A DNA stretch of 58,411 nucleotides from a bacterium. Lineage in GTDB: Bacteria; Auribacterota; UBA3054; JAPLST01. The DNA lies in NCBI GenBank assembly GCA_026417575.1, contig JAOACZ010000199.1, positions 1-58,411 on the forward strand. Direction: 5' to 3'. The position numbers and the translations under genes are program-made. Shown here in pieces: positions 10,885 to 19,667 of the stretch; position 1 is the stretch's first letter; each line of letters begins with the position of its first letter. The notes below the pieces were generated by a model that was not told the origin of the DNA, ran no database searches, and saw only the letters and a list, made by a program, of their open reading frames with translations.

Positions 10885-12375
10885 TCAGGAAGCTACGCGT
10901 ATTGTAGTGTTTTCGGGTGCCGAAATCAAGAGCGAAAGGCGGTAGATCCTCCCAGGCGCGCGCACCGCATAACCGTCCGCGATCCGCCAGCCCGCCAACC
11001 ACACTACCCCCTCATCGCTTGCTACCACAGGAATACTGTCCCTTAGCACAGCGGGAATGTGTGCCGCACTGAGTAAGTCCTTTATCTTATGCCGCGGACC
11101 ATGCACCGGCTGGTAGTGTTCCCCCGGACGTCGTGCGCGCACACTTACGCGCATACCAGGCTGCAACGTCGCGTACTGCACCATGCACACTGGCCGTCCT
11201 AAGACTGCTTCGTGCCAACCTTCCCCGTTGTCTGAGCTTGCCTCACCTCGCGTTGATACTTCCTCTATGCTCATCTTCATAGATGCGAAAAGCGTTGTCG
11301 CCCCCGGCACCTCCAACTGGTGCGGATGGATCGGAGAGGGCTTCACTCCCATGAGCAAATGACCATACGCCTTCTCTGCAAACAATGGGTGAGGAAGCGG
11401 CTCCCCTAAGCTCCTGGCAGAGCCCGTCACATACTCACGCAATCTTTCAATCCTCTCAAACGACGCCGGCACCGGCTCCTCCCCAACTAGCAACGACAAA
11501 AGGTGATACACGAGCGCCCGTTGAACTGCCGGTGGAAGCATCGCAAATGCCTCCAGAGGAAACAACCACCCGAGAAAACTGCGCACCCCAAAATGACGGA
11601 ACAATTCTTCCGCACGCGCGGCAAGGTACTCTTCCGCATCTCGCGCAATTGCCGCGCTGGCACAAAGGCGCCTCACTACATCCGGGTACCGACTAGCAAG
11701 CCGCGGCAAAATTTCATGCCGCACCCAATTGCGATCCATGCGCTGATCCTTATTTGAGTGATCCACACACACTTGTAAGCTGTGCGCCACAACGTAGGCG
11801 TGAACCACATCCCGGGGGATCTCGAGCCAGGGACGGATAATCGTCACGCCCCGAAACTGCGTAATCGGACGAATACCCCCTATGCCTCGCATCCCCGCCC
11901 CGCGCAGAAGCCGTAATAATACTGTCTCGGCTTGGTCATCCGCATGATGTGCAAGTACCACGGCCGTCGCTTCGTTCGCCCGTGCGACCTCGCAAAACCA
12001 GCGAAAACGGCAACGCCGCGCTGCATCCTCGAGCGAAAGGCGCTGCGCCCGCGCATAGGCATTGACATCCGCCTCTCCGCACACATATGCTACGCGCCGC
12101 GCAGCACACCATTCCGCACAAGCCGCCGCGTCCGCGTCACTCGCTGCCCCGCGCAGATGGTGATTGAAGTGCGCTGCAATCACCCGCACCGGTACTTCCT
12201 CCGCCAGACGCATAAATACGTGGAGCAAGGCTGTCGAGTCCGGCCCCCCAGAGTAGCCCACGACGTACGTCCCCCCGGGTCGGACGTGGCGCCGCACCGC
12301 CTCAGTTAGTGTATCGTAGCTCAGCCGTTGTGTCACAACGCTACTACTTGGCACAAAACAACGCTTAAGCAGCAA
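10885..12375 (-). CDS. tilS: tRNA(Ile)-lysidine synthase TilS
   Basis: TilS attaches lysine to cytidine 34 of the CAU-anticodon isoleucine tRNA, an essential modification. The N-terminal PP-loop SGGPDSTALLH (from residue 42) binds ATP, and HFNHHLRG, LAHHADDQAETVLLRLLRGAG and RPWLEIPR follow as in TilS. The C-terminal substrate-binding domain continues to residue 496, with RARRPGEHYQPVHGPRHKIKDLL. The reported start is TTG at 12375; downstream GTG codons at 12354 and 12336 are alternatives, because the N-terminal residues before VVTQRLSYDTL are not conserved. It lies upstream of xylA. Confidence 0.95.
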   Translation of the reverse strand: MLLKRCFVPSSSVVTQRLSYDTLTEAVRRHVRPGGTYVVGYSGGPDSTALLHVFMRLAEEVPVRVIAAHFNHHLRGAASDADAAACAEWCAARRVAYVCGEADVNAYARAQRLSLEDAARRCRFRWFCEVARANEATAVVLAHHADDQAETVLLRLLRGAGMRGIGGIRPITQFRGVTIIRPWLEIPRDVVHAYVVAHSLQVCVDHSNKDQRMDRNWVRHEILPRLASRYPDVVRRLCASAAIARDAEEYLAARAEELFRHFGVRSFLGWLFPLEAFAMLPPAVQRALVYHLLSLLVGEEPVPASFERIERLREYVTGSARSLGEPLPHPLFAEKAYGHLLMGVKPSPIHPHQLEVPGATTLFASMKMSIEEVSTRGEASSDNGEGWHEAVLGRPVCMVQYATLQPGMRVSVRARRPGEHYQPVHGPRHKIKDLLSAAHIPAVLRDSIPVVASDEGVVWLAGWRIADGYAVRAPGRIYRLSLLISAPENTTIRVAS

Positions 12376-12505
12376 TCACGCTCTGGCCGATCGTCCGCGT
12401 GTGCTACCCAAATCGCGTTTTCACCTGGCGCTGGTGGAGGATTGCTCTCTCCTCTGTGCGCGTCGCGCAAGTTATCAGCGTTCTCGTCTCGCGATCCCGC
12501 ACTAT

Positions 12506-12874
12506 TCACTGTTCGTTCAGTATCGTTTCATCCTCTGGCCGCCACGCCGGGTCCACAATGCACAGAAATACCAACTCGTCTTTTCCCGTGTTCTCAATGT
12601 GTTGCCGCGCCCCAGGGGGAATGTAAATGGCATCGCCGGGATGCACCAGCGCTTGTTCGTCGTCAATGTGCATCCGCCCCTCGCCCTGCAGCACGTAGTA
12701 GACTTCACTTGAGCGCAACACATGTGGTACCGTCGCCGCACCACATCCCACCCGCGCCCAGGCGAGCGAATATCGCAACGCCAGCGCGTCTTTTCCCGGG
12801 TGGAGCAACTCCCGTAACTGACAGCGGTCACCCGCCGTAATTTCTGCACACTTGGCCACAGAACGGACGACCAT
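12506..12874 (-). CDS. Small single-domain cupin protein
   Basis: This 122-residue protein is a double-stranded beta-helix cupin. Motif 1 region reads PHVLRSSEVYYVLQGEGRMHI and motif 2 reads PGDAIYIPPGARQHIENTGKDEL, giving the His and Glu residues expected for a metal site. The substrate cannot be read from the sequence; small cupins act as sugar isomerases, dioxygenases or sensor proteins. It starts 18 bases after the uvrB stop with GAGGTG just before the ATG, so it is probably the third gene of a yacG-uvrB operon, although a repair link is unproven. Confidence 0.85.
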   Translation of the reverse strand: MVVRSVAKCAEITAGDRCQLRELLHPGKDALALRYSLAWARVGCGAATVPHVLRSSEVYYVLQGEGRMHIDDEQALVHPGDAIYIPPGARQHIENTGKDELVFLCIVDPAWRPEDETILNEQ

Positions 12875-12892
12875 AGCACCTCTTTGCTTCGA

Positions 12893-14839
12893 TTAGCGCC
12901 GACTTCGCCCCGATCCGCGGCGCGCCTTCCCTGATGTACGCCCTGGGCGCTGCACACGGCCTCGCCGCGTTCCGCGCAGCATTTCCTCAATCGGATCCAC
13001 TTCCACGTTGACATAGTCGGCTTCGTAGATGGACGTGAGAATCGAATCAAGTGATTTAACAATTGACTGCGGCGTGATATTGTGTGCGCGATTGTATGCA
13101 TCCTGACGCGCGCGCCGCCGCTCTGTTTCCGCAATGGCAGCCCGCATCGCCGGGGTAACCGTGTGTGCATACATGATCGCTGTACCGTGAATATTGCGAG
13201 CCGCTCGCCCAATCGTCTGGATCAACGAACGCTCCGAACGCAAAAAACCCTCTTGATCAGCGTCAAAGAGAGCTACCAACGACACTTCGGGCAAATCCAG
13301 TCCCTCGCGTAGCAAGTTGATGCCCACCAGCACGTCGAACTCTCCCGCACGCAGGGCGCGGATAATTTCGACACGTTCCAGCGTGTCTATGTCGCTGTGT
13401 AAGTAACGTGCACGAATGCCGGCCTCAGCCAAATACGTGCTTAAGTCCTCTGCCATCCGCTTGGTCAACACAGTGATGAGCACGCGTTCCCCGACCGCTA
13501 CGCGTCGCTTGATTTCCTCAATCACGTCTTGCACTTGATTCGCGGCATCGCGCACCTCAATGCGTGGGTCAATCAGCCCCGTCGGCCGGATCAACTGCTC
13601 CACGACAGCGGGTGTTCCGGACCTCGCTTCCTCGCGCGCACGCCTCACCTCGTATGCCCCAGGCGTGGCCGACACATAAATGATCTGATGCGTCCGCTGC
13701 TGAAATTCCTCAAAACGCAACGGACGATTGTCCAACGCCGCCGGCAAGCGAAACCCGTACTCCACGAGAATCTCCTTCCGTGAGCGATCACCCTTATACA
13801 TCCCCCCAAGTTGCGGCACACTAATGTGACTCTCGTCAATGATCAGCAGCCATCGCTCAGGGAAGTAATCTAGCAGCGTAAACGGCGGCTCTCCCGGCTG
13901 CCGCCCGTCCAGATATCGTGAGTAGTTCTCAATCCCCGAACAGTAGCCTAGCTCGCGAATCATCTCCAAATCAAACAATGTGCGTTGCTTCAGACGTTCC
14001 GCCTCGACAAGCTTGTGCGCTCGCACAAGCTCGTCGTACCGCACGGCCAGGTCGCGCTCGATCTCTTCCGCCGCCTCGCGTAGACTCGCATACGGAGCGG
14101 CGTAGTGGGTCGCTGGGTATAAAAATAACGTCTGCGTCTCTTCTCGCCCACTCCCCGTGAGCGGGTCAATAAACGCAATCCGCTCCACCGTACTCCCACA
14201 AAACCACACACGCACCGCCACATTGTCTTCGTACGCCGGAAAGACATCCACCACATCCCCACGCGCCCGAAATGTCCCCCGTGTCAAATCGTATTCATTC
14301 CGCTGGTACTGCAGTTCCACCAACTGTCGCAATAATGTGGTACGATCAAGCTGGTCACCGACCTTCAGCGTCAGCTTCATTGCCCGATACGTCTCCGGCC
14401 GCCCAATGCCATAAATGCATGACACACTCGCCACCACGATCACGTCCGGACGCGTCAAGAGCGATCGCGTCGCCGATAACCGCAGGCGGTCAATGATGTC
14501 GTTCCGCGACGCATCTTTTTCTATATACGTATCCGTCTGCGGGATGTACGCCTCCGGTTGATAGTAGTCGTAGTACGATACGAAATACTCCACCGCGTTG
14601 TGCGGAAAAAGTTGCTTGAACTCGGAAAACAACTGTGCCGCTAACGTCTTATTCGGCGCCAATACCAACACCGGCATGTTACATTGGGCAATTACATTTG
14701 CCATCGTAAACGTCTTACCTGACCCGGTCACCCCAAGCAGCACTTGATGCCGACGACCTGCTTGCACCCCACGCACAAGCTGCTCAATCGCCGCAGGCTG
14801 ATCGCCCTGCGGAGTGTATGACGTCACCAACTGAAACAT
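12893..14839 (-). CDS. uvrB: Excinuclease ABC subunit UvrB, lacking the C-terminal UVR motif
   Basis: UvrB verifies DNA damage and recruits UvrC in nucleotide excision repair. The protein has Walker A GVTGSGKT (36-43), the DNA-inserting beta-hairpin ([21 protein letters not shown]), RERAL-type helicase motifs, [20 protein letters not shown] and [10 protein letters not shown] place the start at the ATG at 14839 (648 residues), one base after the yacG stop; the 31 extra residues in the ORF track overlap yacG and are not conserved. The usual UvrC-binding UVR motif near the end is absent and is replaced by a short Arg/Gly-rich basic tail ([19 protein letters not shown]). Confidence 0.95.
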   Translation of the reverse strand: MFQLVTSYTPQGDQPAAIEQLVRGVQAGRRHQVLLGVTGSGKTFTMANVIAQCNMPVLVLAPNKTLAAQLFSEFKQLFPHNAVEYFVSYYDYYQPEAYIPQTDTYIEKDASRNDIIDRLRLSATRSLLTRPDVIVVASVSCIYGIGRPETYRAMKLTLKVGDQLDRTTLLRQLVELQYQRNEYDLTRGTFRARGDVVDVFPAYEDNVAVRVWFCGSTVERIAFIDPLTGSGREETQTLFLYPATHYAAPYASLREAAEEIERDLAVRYDELVRAHKLVEAERLKQRTLFDLEMIRELGYCSGIENYSRYLDGRQPGEPPFTLLDYFPERWLLIIDESHISVPQLGGMYKGDRSRKEILVEYGFRLPAALDNRPLRFEEFQQRTHQIIYVSATPGAYEVRRAREEARSGTPAVVEQLIRPTGLIDPRIEVRDAANQVQDVIEEIKRRVAVGERVLITVLTKRMAEDLSTYLAEAGIRARYLHSDIDTLERVEIIRALRAGEFDVLVGINLLREGLDLPEVSLVALFDADQEGFLRSERSLIQTIGRAARNIHGTAIMYAHTVTPAMRAAIAETERRRARQDAYNRAHNITPQSIVKSLDSILTSIYEADYVNVEVDPIEEMLRGTRRGRVQRPGRTSGKARRGSGRSRR

Positions 14840-14840
14840 C

Positions 14841-15116
14841 TTACCCCGCGGCGGAAGAATCCTCAGGGGCTGGCGGTGGCAGGTCTTCCCGTTGCTCCTC
14901 TGTGAGCGTGTCCAAGGGCTGCTCGATCGCATACTCCCCTGCCAGCCACTTGTACAAATCCGCCAGCTTGCACCGCTCGGAGCAAAAGGGAAAAAAGGGA
15001 TTCCCCGTTGGGTTCTTCTGCGCTATCGTCATTGGCGCGCGACAGTACGGGCACCGCAGCCCGATGCGTGGCGCTTCCTCGCTCTCACCATCCGTTTGTG
15101 AGGGGAATGGGCACAT
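14841..15116 (-). CDS. yacG: YacG-like zinc-binding protein (DNA gyrase inhibitor family)
   Basis: The 91-residue protein contains CPYCRAP followed by [25 protein letters not shown], the four-cysteine zinc site and DLxxWLxxEYxI signature of YacG. In E. coli YacG binds GyrB and inhibits DNA gyrase. The ORF track extends upstream to 15254, but the conserved part starts near the ATG at 15116. A good promoter ends only nine bases upstream of that ATG, which excludes the longer form for this transcript. The C-terminal tail is acidic and Pro-rich. It heads a yacG-uvrB-cupin operon. Confidence 0.88.
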   Translation of the reverse strand: MCPFPSQTDGESEEAPRIGLRCPYCRAPMTIAQKNPTGNPFFPFCSERCKLADLYKWLAGEYAIEQPLDTLTEEQREDLPPPAPEDSSAAG

Positions 15117-15125
15117 ACCTGCTCC

Positions 15126-15154
15126 ATTATAGCAGGACACGCCAGAAGTCGCAA
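15126..15154 (-). promoter_or_regulatory. Promoter of yacG-uvrB with very short leader
   Basis: On the minus strand the -35 box is TTGCGA (15149-15154), the spacer is 17 bases, and the extended -10 box is TGC-TATAAT (TATAAT at 15126-15131). The ATG of yacG begins nine bases after the -10 box, so transcription should start only two or three bases before the codon. Confidence 0.65.
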
Positions 15155-15281
15155 TCCCTACGCATCTCGCTTCGTCAGCCGCAACCCCGATCTTTACGAA
15201 GAATTTCGCCGACACAACGTGACGCTTAAGCGCGCCAAAAAAAGCTGCCTTCACAAGCCTCAGCCACTACAATCGGATGTC

Positions 15282-15518
15282 GCCCCTGAAAAACGGGGTC
15301 AGGCCTAAACTTGTAACTTAATCGTGCATCCGACTTTCAGCAACTGGGCCAGACAAACATCCCCAGCACATGTGCATAGGAGCAATTTTTGACGGGGCAC
15401 CCGCCCGGTCACGATCTAGACCCGAAACCGGGACTACAGCTCCGTGTCCCTCTGGCACAAGTTCAATCAACGCAAAATGTCATTTGCAAACAACCGAAAA
15501 CGTCGACTGAAAGCCTGT
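15282..15518. repeat. Tandem repeat unit, copy 1 (274-bp period)
   Basis: Bases 15302-15518 match 15576-15792 at an exact offset of 274 bases with no indels and only about eight substitutions over 217 bases. Weaker similarity extends left to about 15282. The unit contains a conserved inverted pair CCCGGT...ACCGGG. Its left end, GGGGTCAGGCCT, is preceded by a CCCC/GGGG pair. No intact protein frame is shared by both copies, because the 274-base period is not a multiple of three. Function unknown. Confidence 0.85.
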
Positions 15519-15555
15519 CCGTCCCAGCCGTCGTCGACTGTTGTGCAGAAGCATT

Positions 15556-15792
15556 CGTCCTGGAAAGCGGCGTCCGGCCTAAACTTGCAACGTAATCGTG
15601 CATCCGACTTTCAGCAACTGGGCCAGACAAACATCCCCACCACATGTGCATAGGAGCAATTTTTCACGGGCCACCCGCCCGGTCACGATCTCGACGCGAA
15701 ACCGGGACTACAGCTCCGTGTCCCTCTGGCACAAGTTCAATCAACGCAAAATGTCATTTGCAAACAACCGAAAACGTCGACTGAAAGCCTGT
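15556..15792. repeat. Tandem repeat unit, copy 2 (274-bp period)
   Basis: This is the second copy of the repeat at 15282-15518, separated from it by about 37 more diverged bases. Copy-specific changes include CAACGTAAT for TAACTTAAT and CTCGACGC for CTAGACCC. Sequence after 15792 no longer aligns well with that after 15518. It lies between yacG and the PEP-CTERM gene at 16237. Confidence 0.85.
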
Positions 15793-16146
15793 TGGCCCCG
15801 GCAGCTCACTGCTGTACGGAGTCAGATCATCCGCACGTGCTCGTCAAAGCGTGGCGATCCGCCGTCACACGCCCGCACAGCGTATGCTTCCTGATTGGGT
15901 CTGCTTAATACGAAACGGTTTTGGTGACAAGAGCATAACATAGTTACCTGAAGGTCGCGGGACGTGTCTGTGTTCCTGCTGTCGTGAGCGAACACGCCCG
16001 GCAGTGGAGGAAGCCGTTGCGCCAGCCAGGGATCAGGCGCTCGTTCGTTGGTGCCAAGGCGCGACGGTGTCAGCTTGAGCGTGCTCCATGAGCACTACCC
16101 ACCTGCAAAACCCTGCTCCGCAACGCTAGTAGCGGGCGCGAATGTG
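15793..16146. other. Intergenic sequence between the repeats and the operator-like palindrome
   Basis: About 350 bases lie between repeat copy 2 and the palindrome upstream of the PEP-CTERM gene. A plus-strand ORF (15598-15894) runs in from the repeat but shows no family features. I see nothing else here. Confidence 0.35.
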
Positions 16147-16160
16147 TCGTAACGTTACGA
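16147..16160. promoter_or_regulatory. Perfect 14-bp palindrome, candidate operator
   Basis: The sequence TCGTAACGTTACGA is a perfect palindrome. It lies 11 bases upstream of the -35 box of the PEP-CTERM gene promoter. Its core, GTAACGTTAC with a central CG step, resembles operators of LacI-family regulators. No regulator gene is adjacent. Confidence 0.45.
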
Positions 16161-16171
16161 ACAATGATTGT

Positions 16172-16200
16172 TTGACTTTTTTGCGTAGCTTTGCTAACAT
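16172..16200 (+). promoter_or_regulatory. Promoter of the PEP-CTERM gene at 16237
   Basis: The -35 box TTGACT (16172-16177) is 17 bases from the extended -10 box TGC-TAACAT (TAACAT at 16195-16200). The predicted leader is about 30 bases and contains AGAGG before the ATG at 16237. Confidence 0.65.
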
Positions 16201-16236
16201 GTAGTGGCACTGGTAACACTCACCAGAGGTTCAGCT

Positions 16237-17832
16237 ATGCGTCGTTTCAGTACCTTCCTCTCGCTCACTGCCCTCGTTCTCGCTGCTCCTCTTCTCGCCG
16301 CTCCTCCCTATGCCCCCGGTTTGAACGGCGACTGGAACTTCACTTCTGCTAACGTTCTCTATCCTCAAACAGGCCTCTACGGCCCTGGTACTACTTTCTG
16401 GGCCCGCGCGTTCAGCAACATCCCCCTCGATCGTGAGTTCAAAATCACCCGCGACGCCAACTGGAACGACAACTGGGGCGGCGGTTATTGGATTTACGAC
16501 AACGCAGTCTACACTCCTCCCAAAGGTGGTAACAACATGGTTTACAAGCAGGGTACCACCGCGCCCATTTTATTCCTAAGTGTTAACAACCCCGAAGCCA
16601 ACCCTAACAACTTGCCTCTCCATGTGCAGCGCTTTTCCTCCAGCCCGGTGAGCATAACCTGGACGGCTGATAGCCTGGGAAGCTCGTATAGTGGCAACCG
16701 TCGCTACACTGCCGGCTCAAACTATGTCGTCATCTGTAGCGTTGGCGCCTCCCGCCCGTCAGAGCAAAAAATTTATTTCCGTTATACCTTTGACGCCTGG
16801 ACCAACTCGACTATTAAAGAACTCACCGGTGCAGCCAATCAAACGATGTTTACGAACACTATCGTCTTGTCGTATGGCCAAATCTTGGATTACTATCTCC
16901 TCACTTCCGCTCGCACGGCGGCAGATCTAGCCACGGATACTGACCTGAAGACCGTCACGTACGACACGCGCAACGGGTACAACTATATCGTCACTGGCTG
17001 GCTGGATTCAGCTCACGCCGCTTTCATTCCCGGGCAGTACACTGCTCCTGACCTTTGGTGGGGGTTTGGCATTTTCAACCGCTTTACGCCCACCCTCCTC
17101 TACGGTGGCCACTCGAACTACTGGGCTTGCACTATTTTCAACGTTACCAACAATCATGAGTTTAAACTTACCTTCGGGCCGGGATGGACGACGAACTGGG
17201 GCGCAAACAGCACCACCGTCAAGCTCTCCGTTGCGCCCAACGCCACAAACACTGGCTACCGTCTCGCTGGCTCAGCGAACATGGAGTTTAACAATGCCTG
17301 GGGGAACGGAGCTGTGGCCCATTTCCAGTGCTATATCCCACAGGACGGCAACAATCAGTTAGCGTTTGGTGTGCAGAAGTTCACTGCCGCACCAACACAA
17401 ATTTCCTCCGTCGCAGACGATCTTACGTCACCTCTGCGCCAGCGCCAGGCCGGTGTTGCCACCCTGGTCACCGCGCAGGTAACGCGCACCACTCTCCTCG
17501 CAGAAGAGAAGCTGTATCTGCGTTACTCTTCCAACAACTGGGCCAATCACTTCCTCGTCCCAATGACAAAAGTGGCTGATTACGTCTACGTCGCCACGTT
17601 GCCACCAATGGGCGGCTCGGAAGCGAATGTCATCACCACTGAATATTACGTGCTCAGCAGCACCCTCACGGAGGCAGAGTTGGCTGTAGGCAACAACCAG
17701 TACGTTGATCTGCTCACGGCAGCGCACAAACTGGGGCCCAACAACAAGAACTTTGTAATTTATAACGTGCCCGAACCCGCGGCGTGGCTCATCGGACTGC
17801 TCGCCGCTTTTCGCCTGGGCAAGAGAAAGTAG
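16237..17832 (+). CDS. Secreted, internally duplicated protein with PEP-CTERM tail
   Basis: This 531-residue protein starts with a clean signal peptide (MRRFSTFLSLTALVLAAPLLAA) and ends with VPEPAAWLIGLLAAF plus RLGKRK, a PEP-CTERM sorting signal. I chose the ATG at 16237, preceded by AGAGG, over the GTG at 16204. The mature part is two copies of a two-domain module. The first subdomain contains DREFKITRDANWNDNWG and, in copy 2, NHEFKLTFGPGWTTNWG. The second contains EQKIYFRYTFDAWTN and, in copy 2, EKLYLRYSSNNWAN, followed by DYYLLTS or EYYVLSS. The second subdomain looks like a beta-sandwich carbohydrate-binding fold, by analogy only. No catalytic residues can be named. Confidence 0.85.
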   Translation: MRRFSTFLSLTALVLAAPLLAAPPYAPGLNGDWNFTSANVLYPQTGLYGPGTTFWARAFSNIPLDREFKITRDANWNDNWGGGYWIYDNAVYTPPKGGNNMVYKQGTTAPILFLSVNNPEANPNNLPLHVQRFSSSPVSITWTADSLGSSYSGNRRYTAGSNYVVICSVGASRPSEQKIYFRYTFDAWTNSTIKELTGAANQTMFTNTIVLSYGQILDYYLLTSARTAADLATDTDLKTVTYDTRNGYNYIVTGWLDSAHAAFIPGQYTAPDLWWGFGIFNRFTPTLLYGGHSNYWACTIFNVTNNHEFKLTFGPGWTTNWGANSTTVKLSVAPNATNTGYRLAGSANMEFNNAWGNGAVAHFQCYIPQDGNNQLAFGVQKFTAAPTQISSVADDLTSPLRQRQAGVATLVTAQVTRTTLLAEEKLYLRYSSNNWANHFLVPMTKVADYVYVATLPPMGGSEANVITTEYYVLSSTLTEAELAVGNNQYVDLLTAAHKLGPNNKNFVIYNVPEPAAWLIGLLAAFRLGKRK

Positions 17833-17852
17833 CCCACTTACTGTCCCATAGA

Positions 17853-17893
17853 GCTTACGGCTCAAAACGCCACTGGTGGTAACAACCGTAAGC
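17853..17893. other. Inverted repeat at the converging gene ends
   Basis: GCTTACGG (17853-17860) pairs perfectly with CCGTAAGC (17886-17893) across 25 bases. It lies just past the PEP-CTERM stop (17832) and covers the last codons of the Nudix gene. It could help terminate the plus-strand transcript, but there is no T-run. Confidence 0.3.
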
Positions 17894-18547
17894 GAGGAGG
17901 GCCTTAATATCACGGGTATGTCGCGCTAACTCGGCCAAAGGCACCAACAGTACCCGGATCTGCTCATGTTCGTGAGCGAGGCCAGCCAGCTTGCCCTCCA
18001 GTGTGTGGACGTCTTCCAGAGTGACTCGAATTTCACACGCGTAGAGAGTAATACGCTCGTCGCTGCCACCCCCTGAGGGGATGAACGTGCCCAGCTCACG
18101 CAAACTTTCGCGCGTCACACGTATTCCCGTCTCCTCCTCCACTTCCCGCAGCGCCGTGCTCACGATATCACCATGGTCATCCAGCATGCCCGCGGGGATC
18201 TCAATCGATTCGAATTCCCCGGCCGGAAAGCGTGGCTGTGCTGTCAAAACACACCAGCGTTCGTTCTCCGTAACTAAGATCACCAGCACCGCCACCGCGT
18301 CTCCGCGGAGAAAGACACCGCCCGGCACTGGTTGCCCGTCCGGCCCGTACACCTCTGCTCGTAACTTGGCAAACAGCAAGCCGCCGTCGCGACGACGGTC
18401 AACTGCCTGAACTTCCATCCGTTTGATCCGAAAGCGTTCGTCCATCCGCGCCAGCCATTGCCGAAACTGAGCCGATGACGCCACTAACTCCACGTCTTCT
18501 TTTTGCCCCGTAAGTTCAAAATTGTGATGTGCCAGCGTGATCTGCAT
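17855..18547 (-). CDS. Nudix hydrolase, ADP-sugar diphosphatase-like
   Basis: The 230-residue protein has a Nudix box, GMLDDHGDIVSTALREVEEETGI, flanked by EIPA upstream and GGGSDERITLYACE downstream. The PAGMLDD...GD arrangement and GGG/CDE motif resemble plant ADP-sugar diphosphatases of the NUDX14 type more than E. coli ADP-ribose pyrophosphatase. Relative to the canonical GX5EX7REUXEEXGU box, the first Glu is Gly, while the REVEEETG metal site is intact. The expected reaction is cleavage of a nucleoside-diphosphate sugar; the substrate is not determined. It begins 11 bases after the MTHFR-like gene and is probably co-transcribed with it. Confidence 0.88.
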   Translation of the reverse strand: MQITLAHHNFELTGQKEDVELVASSAQFRQWLARMDERFRIKRMEVQAVDRRRDGGLLFAKLRAEVYGPDGQPVPGGVFLRGDAVAVLVILVTENERWCVLTAQPRFPAGEFESIEIPAGMLDDHGDIVSTALREVEEETGIRVTRESLRELGTFIPSGGGSDERITLYACEIRVTLEDVHTLEGKLAGLAHEHEQIRVLLVPLAELARHTRDIKALLAYGCYHQWRFEP

Positions 18548-18558
18548 CCTGGAAGTGC

Positions 18559-19338
18559 TCAGGGTAGTTCATGAATCTGTTTTTTCATTCCCAACAGTGC
18601 GAGGTAAATACCAAACGCTGGGTAATTGCGTCGGAGGGCCTTGAGATTCTCGAGCGGTTCGTACTGCAGGTCTTCCGGTGGAAGCGCGTAGCCAACACAT
18701 TGCGCCACCAAATCGATTCGTTTGGACATCCAGGCTTCCACTACTACCGGCACGCCCACGTCCGCTAGCCAATCCACATTTTCATGACGGCGAATGACCG
18801 GCTGGGTAATGATAAACGCTGCCCCCGCGTCCAGTTTGCGCTTGAGCTTTTCACGCTCATTATGCGCTGGCTCATAATGATTGTAGGCAACCCCACACAC
18901 AAATGTATCCGGATACTCGCGATGAATGTATCTCATTAGTTCTACCGACGTCACTACCGCGGTATTAAAGCCAAGTTCGTCGGGCGTCAGGCGATGCAGA
19001 CGTTCGTTGCCATCCCCACTCACCGTCAAAAGATACCGCACACCTTTCTCTGCCATCGTGCGCAGCATGCGATCAAGGTCTTGTTTCCGATGAAAAGTAT
19101 TCAAATGAATAATGAGGCGTTCCGGGTTGATAGTAACGCCGCTTGCCTCGATTGTCTCGAGCGCCTCGAAACTAAGCATCCCAAGCGGGTTGTCCGTTAT
19201 GCAGATCACAAAGTCGCGCTGCTGTGAAAGCGTATATTTCTCCGCGAACTTGACCAGATCGGCCTCAATATCGGGACTATCTTGTTTAGGTGTAGTGACC
19301 TCGTTCAGGTAGCGCTCAGGGGCAAACCAAGGGATCAT
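18559..19338 (-). CDS. Methylenetetrahydrofolate reductase-like protein
   Basis: The 259-residue protein fits the MTHFR TIM-barrel family: an N-terminal barrel strand region with VICITDNPLGMLSFEALETI, LIIHLNTFHRKQDLDRML, a YLLTVSGDG flavin-phosphate-site motif, VCGVAYNHYEPAH, and DAGAAFIITQPV, the conserved D-G-A-x-F-x-x-TQ motif. It is shorter than classical MetF (about 295 residues), and the residues around the folate glutamate are not clearly visible. It may therefore belong to an MTHFR-like side branch rather than be MetF itself. GGAG lies upstream of the ATG, and a TGC-TATACT -10 box lies further up (19366-19371). Confidence 0.8.
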   Translation of the reverse strand: MIPWFAPERYLNEVTTPKQDSPDIEADLVKFAEKYTLSQQRDFVICITDNPLGMLSFEALETIEASGVTINPERLIIHLNTFHRKQDLDRMLRTMAEKGVRYLLTVSGDGNERLHRLTPDELGFNTAVVTSVELMRYIHREYPDTFVCGVAYNHYEPAHNEREKLKRKLDAGAAFIITQPVIRRHENVDWLADVGVPVVVEAWMSKRIDLVAQCVGYALPPEDLQYEPLENLKALRRNYPAFGIYLALLGMKKQIHELP

Positions 19339-19365
19339 CGCTCAGCTCCACGGCGGTTTTTCCTT

Positions 19366-19371
19366 AGTATA
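19366..19371 (-). promoter_or_regulatory. -10 box of the MTHFR-like/Nudix operon
   Basis: The minus strand reads TGC-TATACT with TATACT at 19366-19371, an extended -10 element. It leaves a leader of about 20 bases before the ATG at 19338. No good -35 box was found at 17 bases. Confidence 0.45.
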
Positions 19372-19667
19372 GCATAATTTAACTCTGGTCATTGAGGAGG
19401 CAAGCCCTAATTAGGGATGGCAGCGCTCCTCTACGAGCGAGACCGCCTCATGATGTAGCAACAGGAACCTGCCTTCCGCGCGCAGTGCTAGGCATGCGCA
19501 ACTGTGATGACAGTCCTGACGGCACGTGTACGCGGCGTCCTGCCACGTCAGAATATTGACGCGTGCGCCACAACTCGCCATGGCCATGTTTTCTTTGCAC
19601 ATTCTTCACACAAATTTGCTGCCCAGCTTCTGATTCGCCGGGTATGCTCCTTGTAAAGTCTACGGCT
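19372..19667. other. Intergenic region between divergent operons
   Basis: About 300 bases separate the divergent MTHFR-like and GspK-like transcripts. A minus-strand ORF of 63 codons (19411-19602) encodes a Cys/His-rich peptide (CRQDCHHSCACL), but it has no clear ribosome-binding site or known family, so it is not called. Nothing else is recognised. Confidence 0.35.

Noticed and set aside
15598-15894. 98-codon ORF across repeat copy 2, rich in Arg/Lys/Asn
   Set aside because: The homologous frame is not kept in copy 1 (period 274 is not divisible by three), so coding is unlikely.
19411-19602. Cys/His-rich 63-codon minus-strand ORF that could be a small metal-binding protein
   Set aside because: No ribosome-binding site, no known motif and a position between divergent promoters; it may be chance. 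Conservation in relatives would be needed to call it.
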